A stretch of DNA of 20,104 bases from DATLMR01 sp035634255 (GTDB lineage: Bacteria > Acidobacteriota > Blastocatellia > UBA7656). Positions 1-7,006 of this stretch are shown in pieces. The stretch spans positions 1 through 20,104 of the forward strand of contig DASQDI010000037.1 of NCBI GenBank assembly GCA_035634255.1, in the 5' to 3' direction. Made by a program: the position numbers and the translations under genes. Position 1 is the stretch's first letter. Each line of letters starts with the position of its first letter. The notes below the pieces were generated by a model. It saw only the letters and a program-made list of their open reading frames with translations. It was not told where the DNA came from and did not search any database.

Positions 1-351
1 CGGTCACCGACCTCCGGTCCTTTCGTTCGTGATTGCCGGGACTCTCCCGCGAGGGGCCTGGACGACCGGCCCTCGGAGATATTAGCCTCCCGGAGTGTGA
101 GAAAAGTGAGCAGCCGGTGAGCAAGTTGTGAGAAAATCTCCGAGGGACGAGCAAGAGTATGAGCCATCCTGCTCTTAGCCACTCTTATGCCGCACGCACT
201 GCCGCCGGCAGCTTCCTCTGTCACTCTATCGGCCATCTTTTGAATAAAGTCGTGTTCTTTAAAGCGTGGGGGGATGTTGCAAAAGGCCGTGCGAGGAACT
301 AATCTGTGCGAACATCACAAGTTCATGATTCGATCGGCGGAGATTGCCTCG
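1..351. other. Noncoding leader before the lipase gene
   Basis: I see no convincing gene here. The stretch holds an 11-bp perfect inverted repeat (CCCTCGGAGAT at 70-80, ATCTCCGAGGG at 136-146). Its 55-nt interior carries four GTGAG pentamers starting at 97, 106, 117 and 128, and a 10-bp direct repeat TGTGAGAAAA at 96-105 and 127-136. The decamer TTGAATAAAG at 240-249 recurs before another gene at 2427. These look like regulatory DNA, but whether they serve the hydrolase to the right or a gene off the left edge cannot be told. No clear -35/-10 pair was found. Confidence 0.5.
70..146. repeat. Inverted repeat enclosing phased GTGAG repeats
   Basis: The arms at 70-80 and 136-146 are perfectly complementary over 11 bp. 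The interior has GTGAG at 97, 106, 117 and 128 (steps of 9, 11 and 11 bp). TGTGAGAAAA occurs twice, 31 bp apart, about three helical turns. Same-face spacing is typical of sites for oligomeric DNA-binding proteins. That reading is inference; the arms could equally form an RNA stem with a large loop. Confidence 0.45.
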
Positions 352-1218
352 ATGACTTACATTGAAGACTCTATTTGCACGTCTGACCGCCTGCGGCTCT
401 ACATCAGAAGGCACGAGGCGAGTAACGCCCGCGCGGACGTGGTCCTGGTCCACGGGCTCGGCGAGCACAGCGGGCGATACCTTCCCCTGACCAATTACCT
501 CGTCGAACGAAATTATTCCGTGACTGCTTACGACCACCGGGGGCACGGCAAGTCCGAGGGCTTGCGGGGGCACGTCGAGAAATTCACGGACTACGAAGAC
601 GACCTTGACAGGGTGGTCTCTTCGGTCGAGGGGCACCCGAGCCATCGCGGCACCTTCATAATCGGGCACAGCATGGGCGGGCTCGTCGCTTTGAGGTACG
701 CCGCGAAGAGCTCGGCCCGTTTGGCAGGTCTGGTAGTCTCCGCCCCGGCGATCAAGGTCGCCGCGAAAGTCCCGCGGGCCAAGCTGATGGCCGCCCGCAT
801 CAGCGCGGCGGTCGCCCCACGAGTGAGGCTCGACAACGGCATCGACCCTTCGTCCCTGAGCAGGGACCCGGAGGTGGGAAAGGCCTACGCCTCGGACCCT
901 CTGGTTAACCGGCTCGTAAGCGCGCGGTGGTATGCCGAGATTACGGAGGCGATGCGGGAAGTGAGAGGGCTCGGCCCGCTCCTGACGCTCCCTTTGCTTA
1001 TGCTTCAGGGGACCGAAGACAAGCTCATCAGCGAAGACGGGGCGAAGAGGCTGTTCGAAGAGGTAAGCTCGAAGGACAAGGAGTTGAAGATCTATCCGGG
1101 CTATTATCACGAGCTGTTCAACGAGCCCGAAAAATTTGAAGTGTACGATCTCGTGGCAAGCTGGCTGGAAGCAAGGTCGGCTCATTTCACGAGTGCGGGA
1201 GGTCGTCGAGGTATTTGA
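352..1218 (+). CDS. Alpha/beta hydrolase, monoacylglycerol-lipase-like
   Basis: A 288-aa serine hydrolase of the monoacylglycerol lipase / lysophospholipase (Hydrolase_4) group, probably cleaving lipid esters in the cytoplasm or at the inner membrane face. All family marks are visible: the oxyanion-loop segment LVHGLGEHSGRY (residues 32-43), the nucleophile elbow GHSMGG with Ser107, the acid in QGTEDKL (Asp223) and the base in YYHELFNEP (His253). The segment LSRDPEVGKAYASDPLV is also typical of this group. There is no signal peptide. I chose ATG 352 because the family's conserved N-terminus starts there and GGCGGAG lies about 10 nt upstream; in-frame ATGs at 325 and 274 would add 9 or 26 residues without family support. 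The 3' end overlaps the convergent response-regulator gene by 32 bp. The exact substrate cannot be read from the sequence. Confidence 0.9.
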   Translation: MTYIEDSICTSDRLRLYIRRHEASNARADVVLVHGLGEHSGRYLPLTNYLVERNYSVTAYDHRGHGKSEGLRGHVEKFTDYEDDLDRVVSSVEGHPSHRGTFIIGHSMGGLVALRYAAKSSARLAGLVVSAPAIKVAAKVPRAKLMAARISAAVAPRVRLDNGIDPSSLSRDPEVGKAYASDPLVNRLVSARWYAEITEAMREVRGLGPLLTLPLLMLQGTEDKLISEDGAKRLFEEVSSKDKELKIYPGYYHELFNEPEKFEVYDLVASWLEARSAHFTSAGGRRGI

Positions 1219-2035
1219 CGAAGATCAGCTCGTTATGTTTCTCGTTATACAGAAGCTCGTCTATCACCTGTGAGGCGACGAGTATGCCGAACCCGCCAGG
1301 CCTGAGGCCTTTCTCCTGCCTCACCTGCATATGCCGGACAGGGTTGTCCTCGGGGTTCAGCAGCGCCGCGTGCTGTATGTCCTCGATCCTGAAGCCCTCT
1401 CCGGGGTCTTTTATCGAATAGATTATCGCGCGCTTGAGGCGCATGTATTTGACTTCGACCCGCTTGGTGATGTCGCACTTGCCCCCGTGCTCGATTGCGT
1501 TATTCAACATCTCGCGGAAGACGGAGCCGATTGCCTCTCTGGTGTCTCGCGGCAGAGTGCCCTCAAGCTCGATCAGGAATTTCTGGATCGGCTCTACCGC
1601 GTCGAGGTCGCAGGGGACGCGGATTTCGATCCAGTCAGGTTTCGCGGAGATGATCTCGATCTGGCATTCTATATTGCGTTCGAGCGCCGCCCGCACGGCC
1701 GTGCGGAGCTCTTCGAGTTCGAATGGCTTGGAGAGGAAATCACACGCCTTATTGCGAAACGCTCCGATCACCGCTTCGGGGGTGCTGTGGCCGCTCATTA
1801 TAATGGCGCGGAAATGAGGCTGGACCAGCCGCGCCCGTTCGAGCAGCTCGATCCCGTCCATTCCGGGCATGACGACATCGGTCAGTAGCACGTCAATGTG
1901 CTCGCGCTCGATTACGTCGAGCGCCGCGGTCCCGTCCGCGACTTCGAGGATGCGGTAGCCGTCTTTCGCGAGCGCCTCGCATAAAATCCTTCGGCTCGTA
2001 GAATCATCTTCGGCGATGAGCAGAGTGTTTTCCAT
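1187..2035 (-). CDS. Response regulator fused to RsbW-like ATPase domain
   Basis: A 282-aa two-domain signalling protein. Residues 1-120 are a CheY-like receiver: acidic pair Asp10-Asp11, phospho-acceptor Asp53 in LLTDVVMPGMDG, switch Ser81 and Lys103 in SKPF. Residues 130-282 form a GHKL ATPase domain of the anti-sigma-factor serine kinase (RsbW/SpoIIAB) type: N-box EMLNNAIEHG (175-184), G1 motif DPGEGF (210-215) and glycine-rich lid RPGGFGILVASQVIDEL (245-261). There is no HisKA dimerisation helix, so it is not an ordinary hybrid histidine kinase. Phosphorylation of the receiver probably controls the C-terminal domain, which in relatives phosphorylates or sequesters an anti-sigma antagonist. 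No cognate sensor kinase or STAS antagonist adjoins it. The ATG at 2035 has GAGGA about 5 nt upstream. The gene converges with and overlaps the hydrolase gene. Confidence 0.9.
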   Translation of the reverse strand: MENTLLIAEDDSTSRRILCEALAKDGYRILEVADGTAALDVIEREHIDVLLTDVVMPGMDGIELLERARLVQPHFRAIIMSGHSTPEAVIGAFRNKACDFLSKPFELEELRTAVRAALERNIECQIEIISAKPDWIEIRVPCDLDAVEPIQKFLIELEGTLPRDTREAIGSVFREMLNNAIEHGGKCDITKRVEVKYMRLKRAIIYSIKDPGEGFRIEDIQHAALLNPEDNPVRHMQVRQEKGLRPGGFGILVASQVIDELLYNEKHNELIFVKYLDDLPHS

Positions 2036-2476
2036 GATTTCCTCACTGCCAATTACGGCCGCGATGCGAGACTCGGTTTCCGCGCAGGTCTTCGATTCTC
2101 AGGGGTGTCCCCCGGACCTGATGGCCGCCGTCTTCATAACCCGATGCTTATTAGGTTCGTTGGTCCTCGAAAGTGCCGTACCGCTCGCGTACACCTTCTA
2201 TCACGTCCCCGCCGGGCAAAATGTTCCCCAGGATGCAGCAGAATCACTCTGGCCGTTGGCAGTTACCCGATTCGCAACCTGATCTCTACGGTCCGCACTA
2301 TCAGAGTATCCCGCACTCCACCCTTTTAAAGCAACTTCCCTGAATGCCTGCCGCGGAGCTTTGTGTCTCAACGCCTCGATCGCGCGAAGATACCATGCGG
2401 CGGGTGAGGTTTCAACTGATCCATCCTTGAATAAAGCGGCCGATCCGAATAATATCCCTCACCTGAAAAACAAAGT
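2036..2476. other. Intergenic region between divergent genes
   Basis: A 441-bp gap between the minus-strand response regulator and the plus-strand phosphotransferase. It should hold promoters for both. The only credible core promoter I see is plus-strand, at 2427-2455. The rest shows no protein with family character, no long repeat and no RNA gene that I recognise. A short open frame running from 2016 to 2282 begins inside the response-regulator gene and has no recognisable motif or ribosome binding site. Confidence 0.5.
2427..2455 (+). promoter_or_regulatory. Candidate sigma70-type promoter for phosphotransferase gene
   Basis: TTGAAT at 2427-2432 and TAATAT at 2450-2455 are separated by 17 bp, each matching 4 of 6 consensus positions. 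Transcription would start near 2462, leaving about a 15-nt leader before ATG 2477. That fits the lack of a clear Shine-Dalgarno sequence before that gene. This is an inspection call only. Confidence 0.4.
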
Positions 2477-3595
2477 ATGACACCGAATAGCAACGCCTAT
2501 CTGAACGACACCGCGCCGATACGGTCGGGCGAAGAACTCGACCTCGCTTCGCTTGAGCGCTACCTGCGATTGCACCTGCCTGACTTGATGCCGGGGCAGG
2601 ACCTCGACGATGCGTCGATTGAGCTGGAACAATTTCCGGGGGGCCATTCGAACCTGACCTACCTCGTCCGACTCGGCGGGCATGACTTCGTGCTGAGGCG
2701 CCCCCCCTTCGGCCCCGTCGCCCCGACCGCGCACGACATGCCGCGCGAGTTCAAACTGTTGCGCGCGATCAACCCCGTCTTCCCTCTGGCCCCGAAGCCG
2801 TACCTGCTCTGCGACGACCTCGACGTTATAGGGGCGCCGTTCTACCTGATGGAGCGCAGGCGCGGGCTGGTGATTCGCAGGGAGATTCCCCCCGAGGTCG
2901 GGGAGGACCTCGCGGCCCGGAGGCGGGTCAGCCGTGGGATGGTCGACACGCTCGCCTCTCTGCATAAAGTCGATATTTATTCCGGAGGGCTCGCCAACAT
3001 CGGGAAGCCGGTCGGCTTCGTTTCGAGACAGGTAAAAGGGTGGACCGAGCGGTGGCACAGGTCGAAGACGAGCGAAGTCCCGGAGATCGAAGAGGTGATC
3101 TCATGGCTCGCGGGGCGGATACCGCCCGAGCCCGACCAGGAGGCGGGCCGCCCCGCGACGCTCGTGCATAATGATTTCAAGCTCGATAACGTTATGCTCG
3201 ACCCGTCCGACCCGTCGCGCGTGGTCGCCGTGCTCGATTGGGAGATGTGCACGGTGGGCGACCCCCTGATCGACCTCGGAATCTTCCTCTGTTACTGGGC
3301 GCAGAAGGACGACCCGGAGGCGCGCAGAGAATCGATCAGCCCCGTCACCATTCAACCGGGCTGGCTGAGCCGCCCGGAGATAGTCGACCTCTACTCCGAG
3401 CGGACGGGCCGCGACGTTTCCGGGATCGCCTTCTACGAGACCTTCGCCCTGTTCAAGGTAGCGGTGGTCCTTCAGCAGATATATTTTCGCTACGTTCGCG
3501 GGCAGACGCACGACGAGCGGTTCAGGGATTTCGGCCGCCGCGTGGAAGGTCTTGCCAGGGCCGCCCGCGACCTCGCAACGGATTCGGGAATCTGA
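2477..3595 (+). CDS. Phosphotransferase family protein, ACAD10/11-type
   Basis: A 372-aa aminoglycoside-phosphotransferase-fold (APH/choline kinase) protein. Its closest recognisable relatives are the kinase-like domains of acyl-CoA dehydrogenases ACAD10/ACAD11 and their free-standing bacterial counterparts, which occur with fatty-acid or hydroxy-acid catabolism. Visible motifs are a nucleotide-loop region GGHSNLTYLV (55-64), an invariant-lysine-equivalent area FVLRRPP (71-77), the Brenner catalytic loop LVHNDFKLDNVMLD (229-242, with His231, Asp233 and Asn238) and the metal-binding segment VLDWEMCTVGDP (252-263, Asp254). It is probably cytoplasmic and ATP-dependent, with unknown substrate. 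There is no strong ribosome binding site; ATG 2477 fits the start of the family domain. It is followed after 18 bp by the histidine-phosphatase-like gene, so the two are probably co-transcribed. Antibiotic phosphorylation is not indicated. Confidence 0.88.
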   Translation: MTPNSNAYLNDTAPIRSGEELDLASLERYLRLHLPDLMPGQDLDDASIELEQFPGGHSNLTYLVRLGGHDFVLRRPPFGPVAPTAHDMPREFKLLRAINPVFPLAPKPYLLCDDLDVIGAPFYLMERRRGLVIRREIPPEVGEDLAARRRVSRGMVDTLASLHKVDIYSGGLANIGKPVGFVSRQVKGWTERWHRSKTSEVPEIEEVISWLAGRIPPEPDQEAGRPATLVHNDFKLDNVMLDPSDPSRVVAVLDWEMCTVGDPLIDLGIFLCYWAQKDDPEARRESISPVTIQPGWLSRPEIVDLYSERTGRDVSGIAFYETFALFKVAVVLQQIYFRYVRGQTHDERFRDFGRRVEGLARAARDLATDSGI

Positions 3596-3613
3596 AAGTC
3601 GGTAGGGATAACT

Positions 3614-4327
3614 GTGAGCCTGATATATCTGGTCCGCCACGCGCAGGCGGGGACGCGCGAAAACTACGACGTGTTGTCGGACCTCGGCCGCGAGCAAGCC
3701 CGCCTGCTCGGCGTCCACCTCGTTCGGCAGGGCGTGACGTTCGAGGCGGCCTATTCCGGCAGCCTTCAAAGGCAGAGGCTCACGGCGGAGATCGCCCTGT
3801 CCGCTTACGCGGACTCGGGCCTACCTCGCCCCGACGTGGTGACCGATCACCGCTGGGATGAGTTCAACCTGCGCTCAATATATCTGGCGATCTCAAAGCG
3901 CCTGATCGAGGAGAGCCCCGAGTTCGCCAGAGATTTCGAGGAGATGGGCGAGGCCCTGCGCAATGACCCGCACACGACTCGCGGGGCCACGGGCCGGTGC
4001 GATGCCGCCGTCATCCGAGCGTGGATGGAGAACCGTTACCCCGATTATCAGGGCGAATCTTGGGCGGGATTTCGGGGCCGGATCGAGTCCTGCCTGGGGG
4101 ACTTTTCGGGAGAGTCCGAGGGCGCGGTCGCGGTCTTCACTTCCGCGACTCCCATCGCGATACTCGCGGCGGCTTCACTCGAACTCACGGACGAAAAATT
4201 TCTGAGCGTCCTCGGGGTGATCTACAATTCTAGCGTCACGGTCATTCGCTCCCGCGAACGGGAGATGCGACTCTTCATGCTCAACTCGACCGCGCACCTT
4301 CCCCTTTCGATCAGAACATTCAGGTGA
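3614..4327 (+). CDS. Histidine phosphatase family protein (divergent active site)
   Basis: A 237-aa protein of the phosphoglycerate-mutase-like histidine phosphatase superfamily. The N-terminal phospho-acceptor motif is clear: LVRHAQAG with Arg8 and His9. A second arginine lies in SLQRQRLTAE and an acidic residue in WDEFNL. The second catalytic histidine, normally in a VSHGG-like strand near the C-terminal third, is absent; the equivalent segment reads AVFTSATPIAIL. Some bacterial branches of this family carry a comparable TSGG-type replacement, so this may be a subfamily trait rather than decay. Activity could be reduced or altered. The start is GTG 3614, with GTAGGGA about 6 nt upstream and no better ATG. 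It lies 18 bp after the phosphotransferase, so a shared operon is likely; functional partnership with that kinase-fold protein is inference. The stop overlaps the terminator stem. Confidence 0.85.
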   Translation: MSLIYLVRHAQAGTRENYDVLSDLGREQARLLGVHLVRQGVTFEAAYSGSLQRQRLTAEIALSAYADSGLPRPDVVTDHRWDEFNLRSIYLAISKRLIEESPEFARDFEEMGEALRNDPHTTRGATGRCDAAVIRAWMENRYPDYQGESWAGFRGRIESCLGDFSGESEGAVAVFTSATPIAILAAASLELTDEKFLSVLGVIYNSSVTVIRSREREMRLFMLNSTAHLPLSIRTFR

Positions 4328-4366
4328 AGGCGAGCGGGCGACCGTCGCGGCCGCCCGCTCACCTTC
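4326..4366. terminator. Bidirectional terminator hairpin
   Basis: An inverted repeat with arms GAAGGCGAGCGGGCG (4326-4340) and CGCCCGCTCACCTTC (4352-4366) pairs 14 of 15 positions around an 11-nt loop. It sits exactly between two converging genes, overlapping the last stop codon of one and lying 5 bp beyond the stop of the other. It therefore probably ends transcription from both sides. No strong T-run follows on either strand. Confidence 0.75.
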
Positions 4367-4371
4367 AATCG

Positions 4372-6708
4372 TCACGCCGCTTTTCGCGCCGCCTTCTCGC
4401 CGGGACGGTAAGAGCGGACGCTCTTCGATTTCACTTCAGGGAGAGTGAAAAGCACCTGTTTGAATTGCTGCCTCGAGTAGAGCTTCGCCTGATCGAAGTA
4501 GTGAGGCGACTTCGGGTCGGCGCTCTGGCCGAACGCCAGAACGGACAGGGCGTTGACCTTCGGCCCGAATTCTATGACGCTGACGAACGAGTGGCCCACG
4601 AATCCGTAGCGGCGCTTCTGCCCCTTCTCGGGCTTCGTGTAGAAGTTGAAGACTATCCCCACGGGCCCCGGCCCGCCCGCCACGGGCAGGCTCTCCCGCG
4701 CGTCGCTGAACGGCTCCTCCCCTCCCGTGTGGATTCTTTGCAGCCGGTTTATCTCACCCCATGCCACGGCCCACGTGCCGAAGTCTCGTTGAAGGTCGGC
4801 GATGGTCTGCTCAAGCGCGCGGACGCGCAGCCAGGGGTTGGTGTCTCTGGCCGCGAGAAGCCTCTGGCCTTTCTCGAACCAGAGCGTGAAAAGCGTCATC
4901 CCTTTCGAGTCGATGCTGCCGACCCGGTTCCATGACTTAAGCTCCGCGATTGCGGGGGCGAGCTTTTCCGCGCGCGCGGAGTCCGACTCCCTCAGCTTCT
5001 CCCACTCGGATATGATCTGCGGGACGTAAACGTCGGCTTCGATCACCGTCGTGTCGAAGGCCGCGCGCGTCCAGTCCCCGAACGTGAACTTGTCCTTGCC
5101 CGCGAGTATCTTTCGGGATATGCGGGCCCGCGCGTTATCGTTCTCGCGGATCATGTACTCGGGGAATGCGGCCTTCTCGGGGTTGCCCTCGGAGGTCGTG
5201 GTCATAGGCGTCTGGTTGCAGTTCTGCATCCACCCGGTCTTCGGGTTGGTCAGCTGGGGGAGCTCTTCGAATTTATGAAAGCCCTGCCATTCGGTCTCGG
5301 GGTTGCTCCCGTCCACGGGCTTTTTCCAGTCGAACTTCGTTGACCTGCGCGGGACCGCCCCGTTGTAAACGTAGAAGATGTTCCCCTCGCGGTCCGCGTA
5401 CATCGCGTTGAACATCGGGACCGCGAGCTTTGACATGGCGGCCTTGAACTCGGAGAGGTTGCGCGCCTTGCTCATCGCGTACCACTCCTCCAGGAAGCCG
5501 CCTTCTTCAAGCCTTGAGAACCTGACCGAAAGGCGCTTGCCCTCGCGCACGGCGACTACGGGGCCGTGGTGAGTCTTGACGAACTTGTAGGTCTTCGCCA
5601 CCGCCGAATTGCCCGACTTGACCTTGATCGTGTCGGTCCACTCGGTCGCCTTCCGGCGCTCGCCGCCGTAACGGTACGAGAGCGGGTCTTTCGGGTCGTC
5701 GAAGTTCTCGGCGTAAACGTCGGCGATGTCGGGGTCGTTGACCGTGTGGCTCCAGCCGAGGTGCTCGTTATGGCCGATGGTGGGGAAGGGAGAGCCGAAG
5801 AATGACGCCCCCGAGATGTTCCAGCCCTCTCCGCTTATCAGGTGCCCTTCGTACCACTGGCCCGGCCCGAAGAGCGGCTGGTGCGGGTTCACGAAGAGCA
5901 TCGCATGCCCCGTCGCGCTCTTCGAAGGGCCGACCGCCCACATGTTCGAGCCGACCACGGGCTCAAGCGCGTCCGCTTCGAAGGAGTCGTTCAGAGATAT
6001 TTTGAGCGACGAGTTGGGGCCCGCCGGGGCGTCGGCCTCCGCCTCGCGGACGGCCGTGCGGATCTCCTCTTTGCGCAGCCCGCTCTTCCCGTAAATGAAT
6101 TGCTGGTAGAGCGAGAAGCGGCCGACGGCGAACCCGAACCACGGCTCGAATCTGGTGATGAGCCGCGGCTTCACCTGGGGGTTCCGCTCAAGGTAATAAT
6201 TCAGGGCGTCGGAGACCGCCGCGCTGAGCTCTTTCATCTTCGGGCTGGACTTGTCGTACTCCGCCCTCGCGAGGCGCGGGATCTCAAGAGCGCGGTTCAC
6301 CATGTCGTTGGTGAGCGGGCTCCCCCCGTAGATGAAGTTGGTGGAGTCCTCGGGCTTGCCGCCCTCCCCGTAAACTTCCGAGGCCCGGCCGAGCGCGCGG
6401 ATGACCGTGTCTTCGATCTGCCAGAAGTTGTCCTCGGCCTGCGCGTAAACGTACCCGAAGACGCAGCTCGCGTCGGTAGGCCCGGACACGTGCGGGACGC
6501 CGTAGCCGTCGCGGTAGATGGTCACCGAGCCCGCGAGCTTCTCGACCTTCCTGCTCGCGGCCTCGGCCCGCATGGAAGGCATGCCCCCCGCGATGACCGC
6601 GAAGGCCACCAGGGCCGGGATCACCGACTTCATTCCAGAGAAATTTGAAACCACTCGCATCTTTGTTGACCAGGATCGTCGACGGCGTGAAGGTCCTTCG
6701 ATGGACAT
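4372..6708 (-). CDS. Penicillin acylase family protein (exported Ntn hydrolase)
   Basis: A 778-aa member of the S45 penicillin acylase family, amidases that self-cleave into alpha and beta chains and hydrolyse penicillins, acyl-homoserine lactones or other N-acyl compounds. A basic N-terminus precedes a hydrophobic segment (about residues 27-42) ending near MRAEAAS, which fits Sec export to the periplasm. The alpha-chain start VTIYRDGYGVPHVSGPTD (62-79) is typical. Ser254 in VVGSNMWAVGPSKSATG is the predicted beta-chain N-terminal nucleophile; the following HNEHLGWSHTVNDPDIADVY is the usual beta-chain motif. ATG 6708 is supported by GGAGGG about 6 nt upstream; in-frame ATGs at 6660 and 6633 are alternatives nearer the signal peptide. 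Length is normal. Substrate cannot be assigned, so penicillin cleavage should not be assumed. It diverges from the GAF/PAS sensor gene and ends at the shared hairpin. Confidence 0.92.
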   Translation of the reverse strand: MSIEGPSRRRRSWSTKMRVVSNFSGMKSVIPALVAFAVIAGGMPSMRAEAASRKVEKLAGSVTIYRDGYGVPHVSGPTDASCVFGYVYAQAEDNFWQIEDTVIRALGRASEVYGEGGKPEDSTNFIYGGSPLTNDMVNRALEIPRLARAEYDKSSPKMKELSAAVSDALNYYLERNPQVKPRLITRFEPWFGFAVGRFSLYQQFIYGKSGLRKEEIRTAVREAEADAPAGPNSSLKISLNDSFEADALEPVVGSNMWAVGPSKSATGHAMLFVNPHQPLFGPGQWYEGHLISGEGWNISGASFFGSPFPTIGHNEHLGWSHTVNDPDIADVYAENFDDPKDPLSYRYGGERRKATEWTDTIKVKSGNSAVAKTYKFVKTHHGPVVAVREGKRLSVRFSRLEEGGFLEEWYAMSKARNLSEFKAAMSKLAVPMFNAMYADREGNIFYVYNGAVPRRSTKFDWKKPVDGSNPETEWQGFHKFEELPQLTNPKTGWMQNCNQTPMTTTSEGNPEKAAFPEYMIRENDNARARISRKILAGKDKFTFGDWTRAAFDTTVIEADVYVPQIISEWEKLRESDSARAEKLAPAIAELKSWNRVGSIDSKGMTLFTLWFEKGQRLLAARDTNPWLRVRALEQTIADLQRDFGTWAVAWGEINRLQRIHTGGEEPFSDARESLPVAGGPGPVGIVFNFYTKPEKGQKRRYGFVGHSFVSVIEFGPKVNALSVLAFGQSADPKSPHYFDQAKLYSRQQFKQVLFTLPEVKSKSVRSYRPGEKAARKAA

Positions 6709-7006
6709 AGCCAGCCCTCCTTGATTTCTCCACTGGGATTTTCGCTAAATGTCTTTTTGCTGATAGATCGCCAAGCTTGCGGAATTCTACAGCCCGCGCA
6801 TGCCGCGCGCAAGCACCGGACGACGAAACCGGCCCGGCATTCGGCCAGGGAGAACCATAGTTTAGCGTTGCGCTAGCACGGCCTTTGAGAATAGACTTTT
6901 CGCGCTTGGGCTTACCTGAAAGTCTCTGATGCCTTAAGTCGACCGGGACGCGCAGGAAGGGTAACGAATTCAAGCAAAATTTCCATGCCTCTTTAGGGGA
7001 ACGAGC
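6709..7006. other. Divergent promoter region, acylase / GAF-PAS gene
   Basis: A 298-bp gap that must hold promoters for both flanking divergent genes. I see a good ribosome binding site on each side (GGAGGG on the minus strand at 6715-6720, AGGGGA on the plus strand just before 7007). No -35/-10 pair is convincing. No small gene or repeat was recognised. Confidence 0.5.

Noticed and set aside
2016..2282. Small plus-strand open frame of 88 codons in the gap after the response regulator
   Set aside because: It begins inside the opposite-strand gene, lacks a ribosome binding site and shows no domain, signal peptide or convincing membrane segment.
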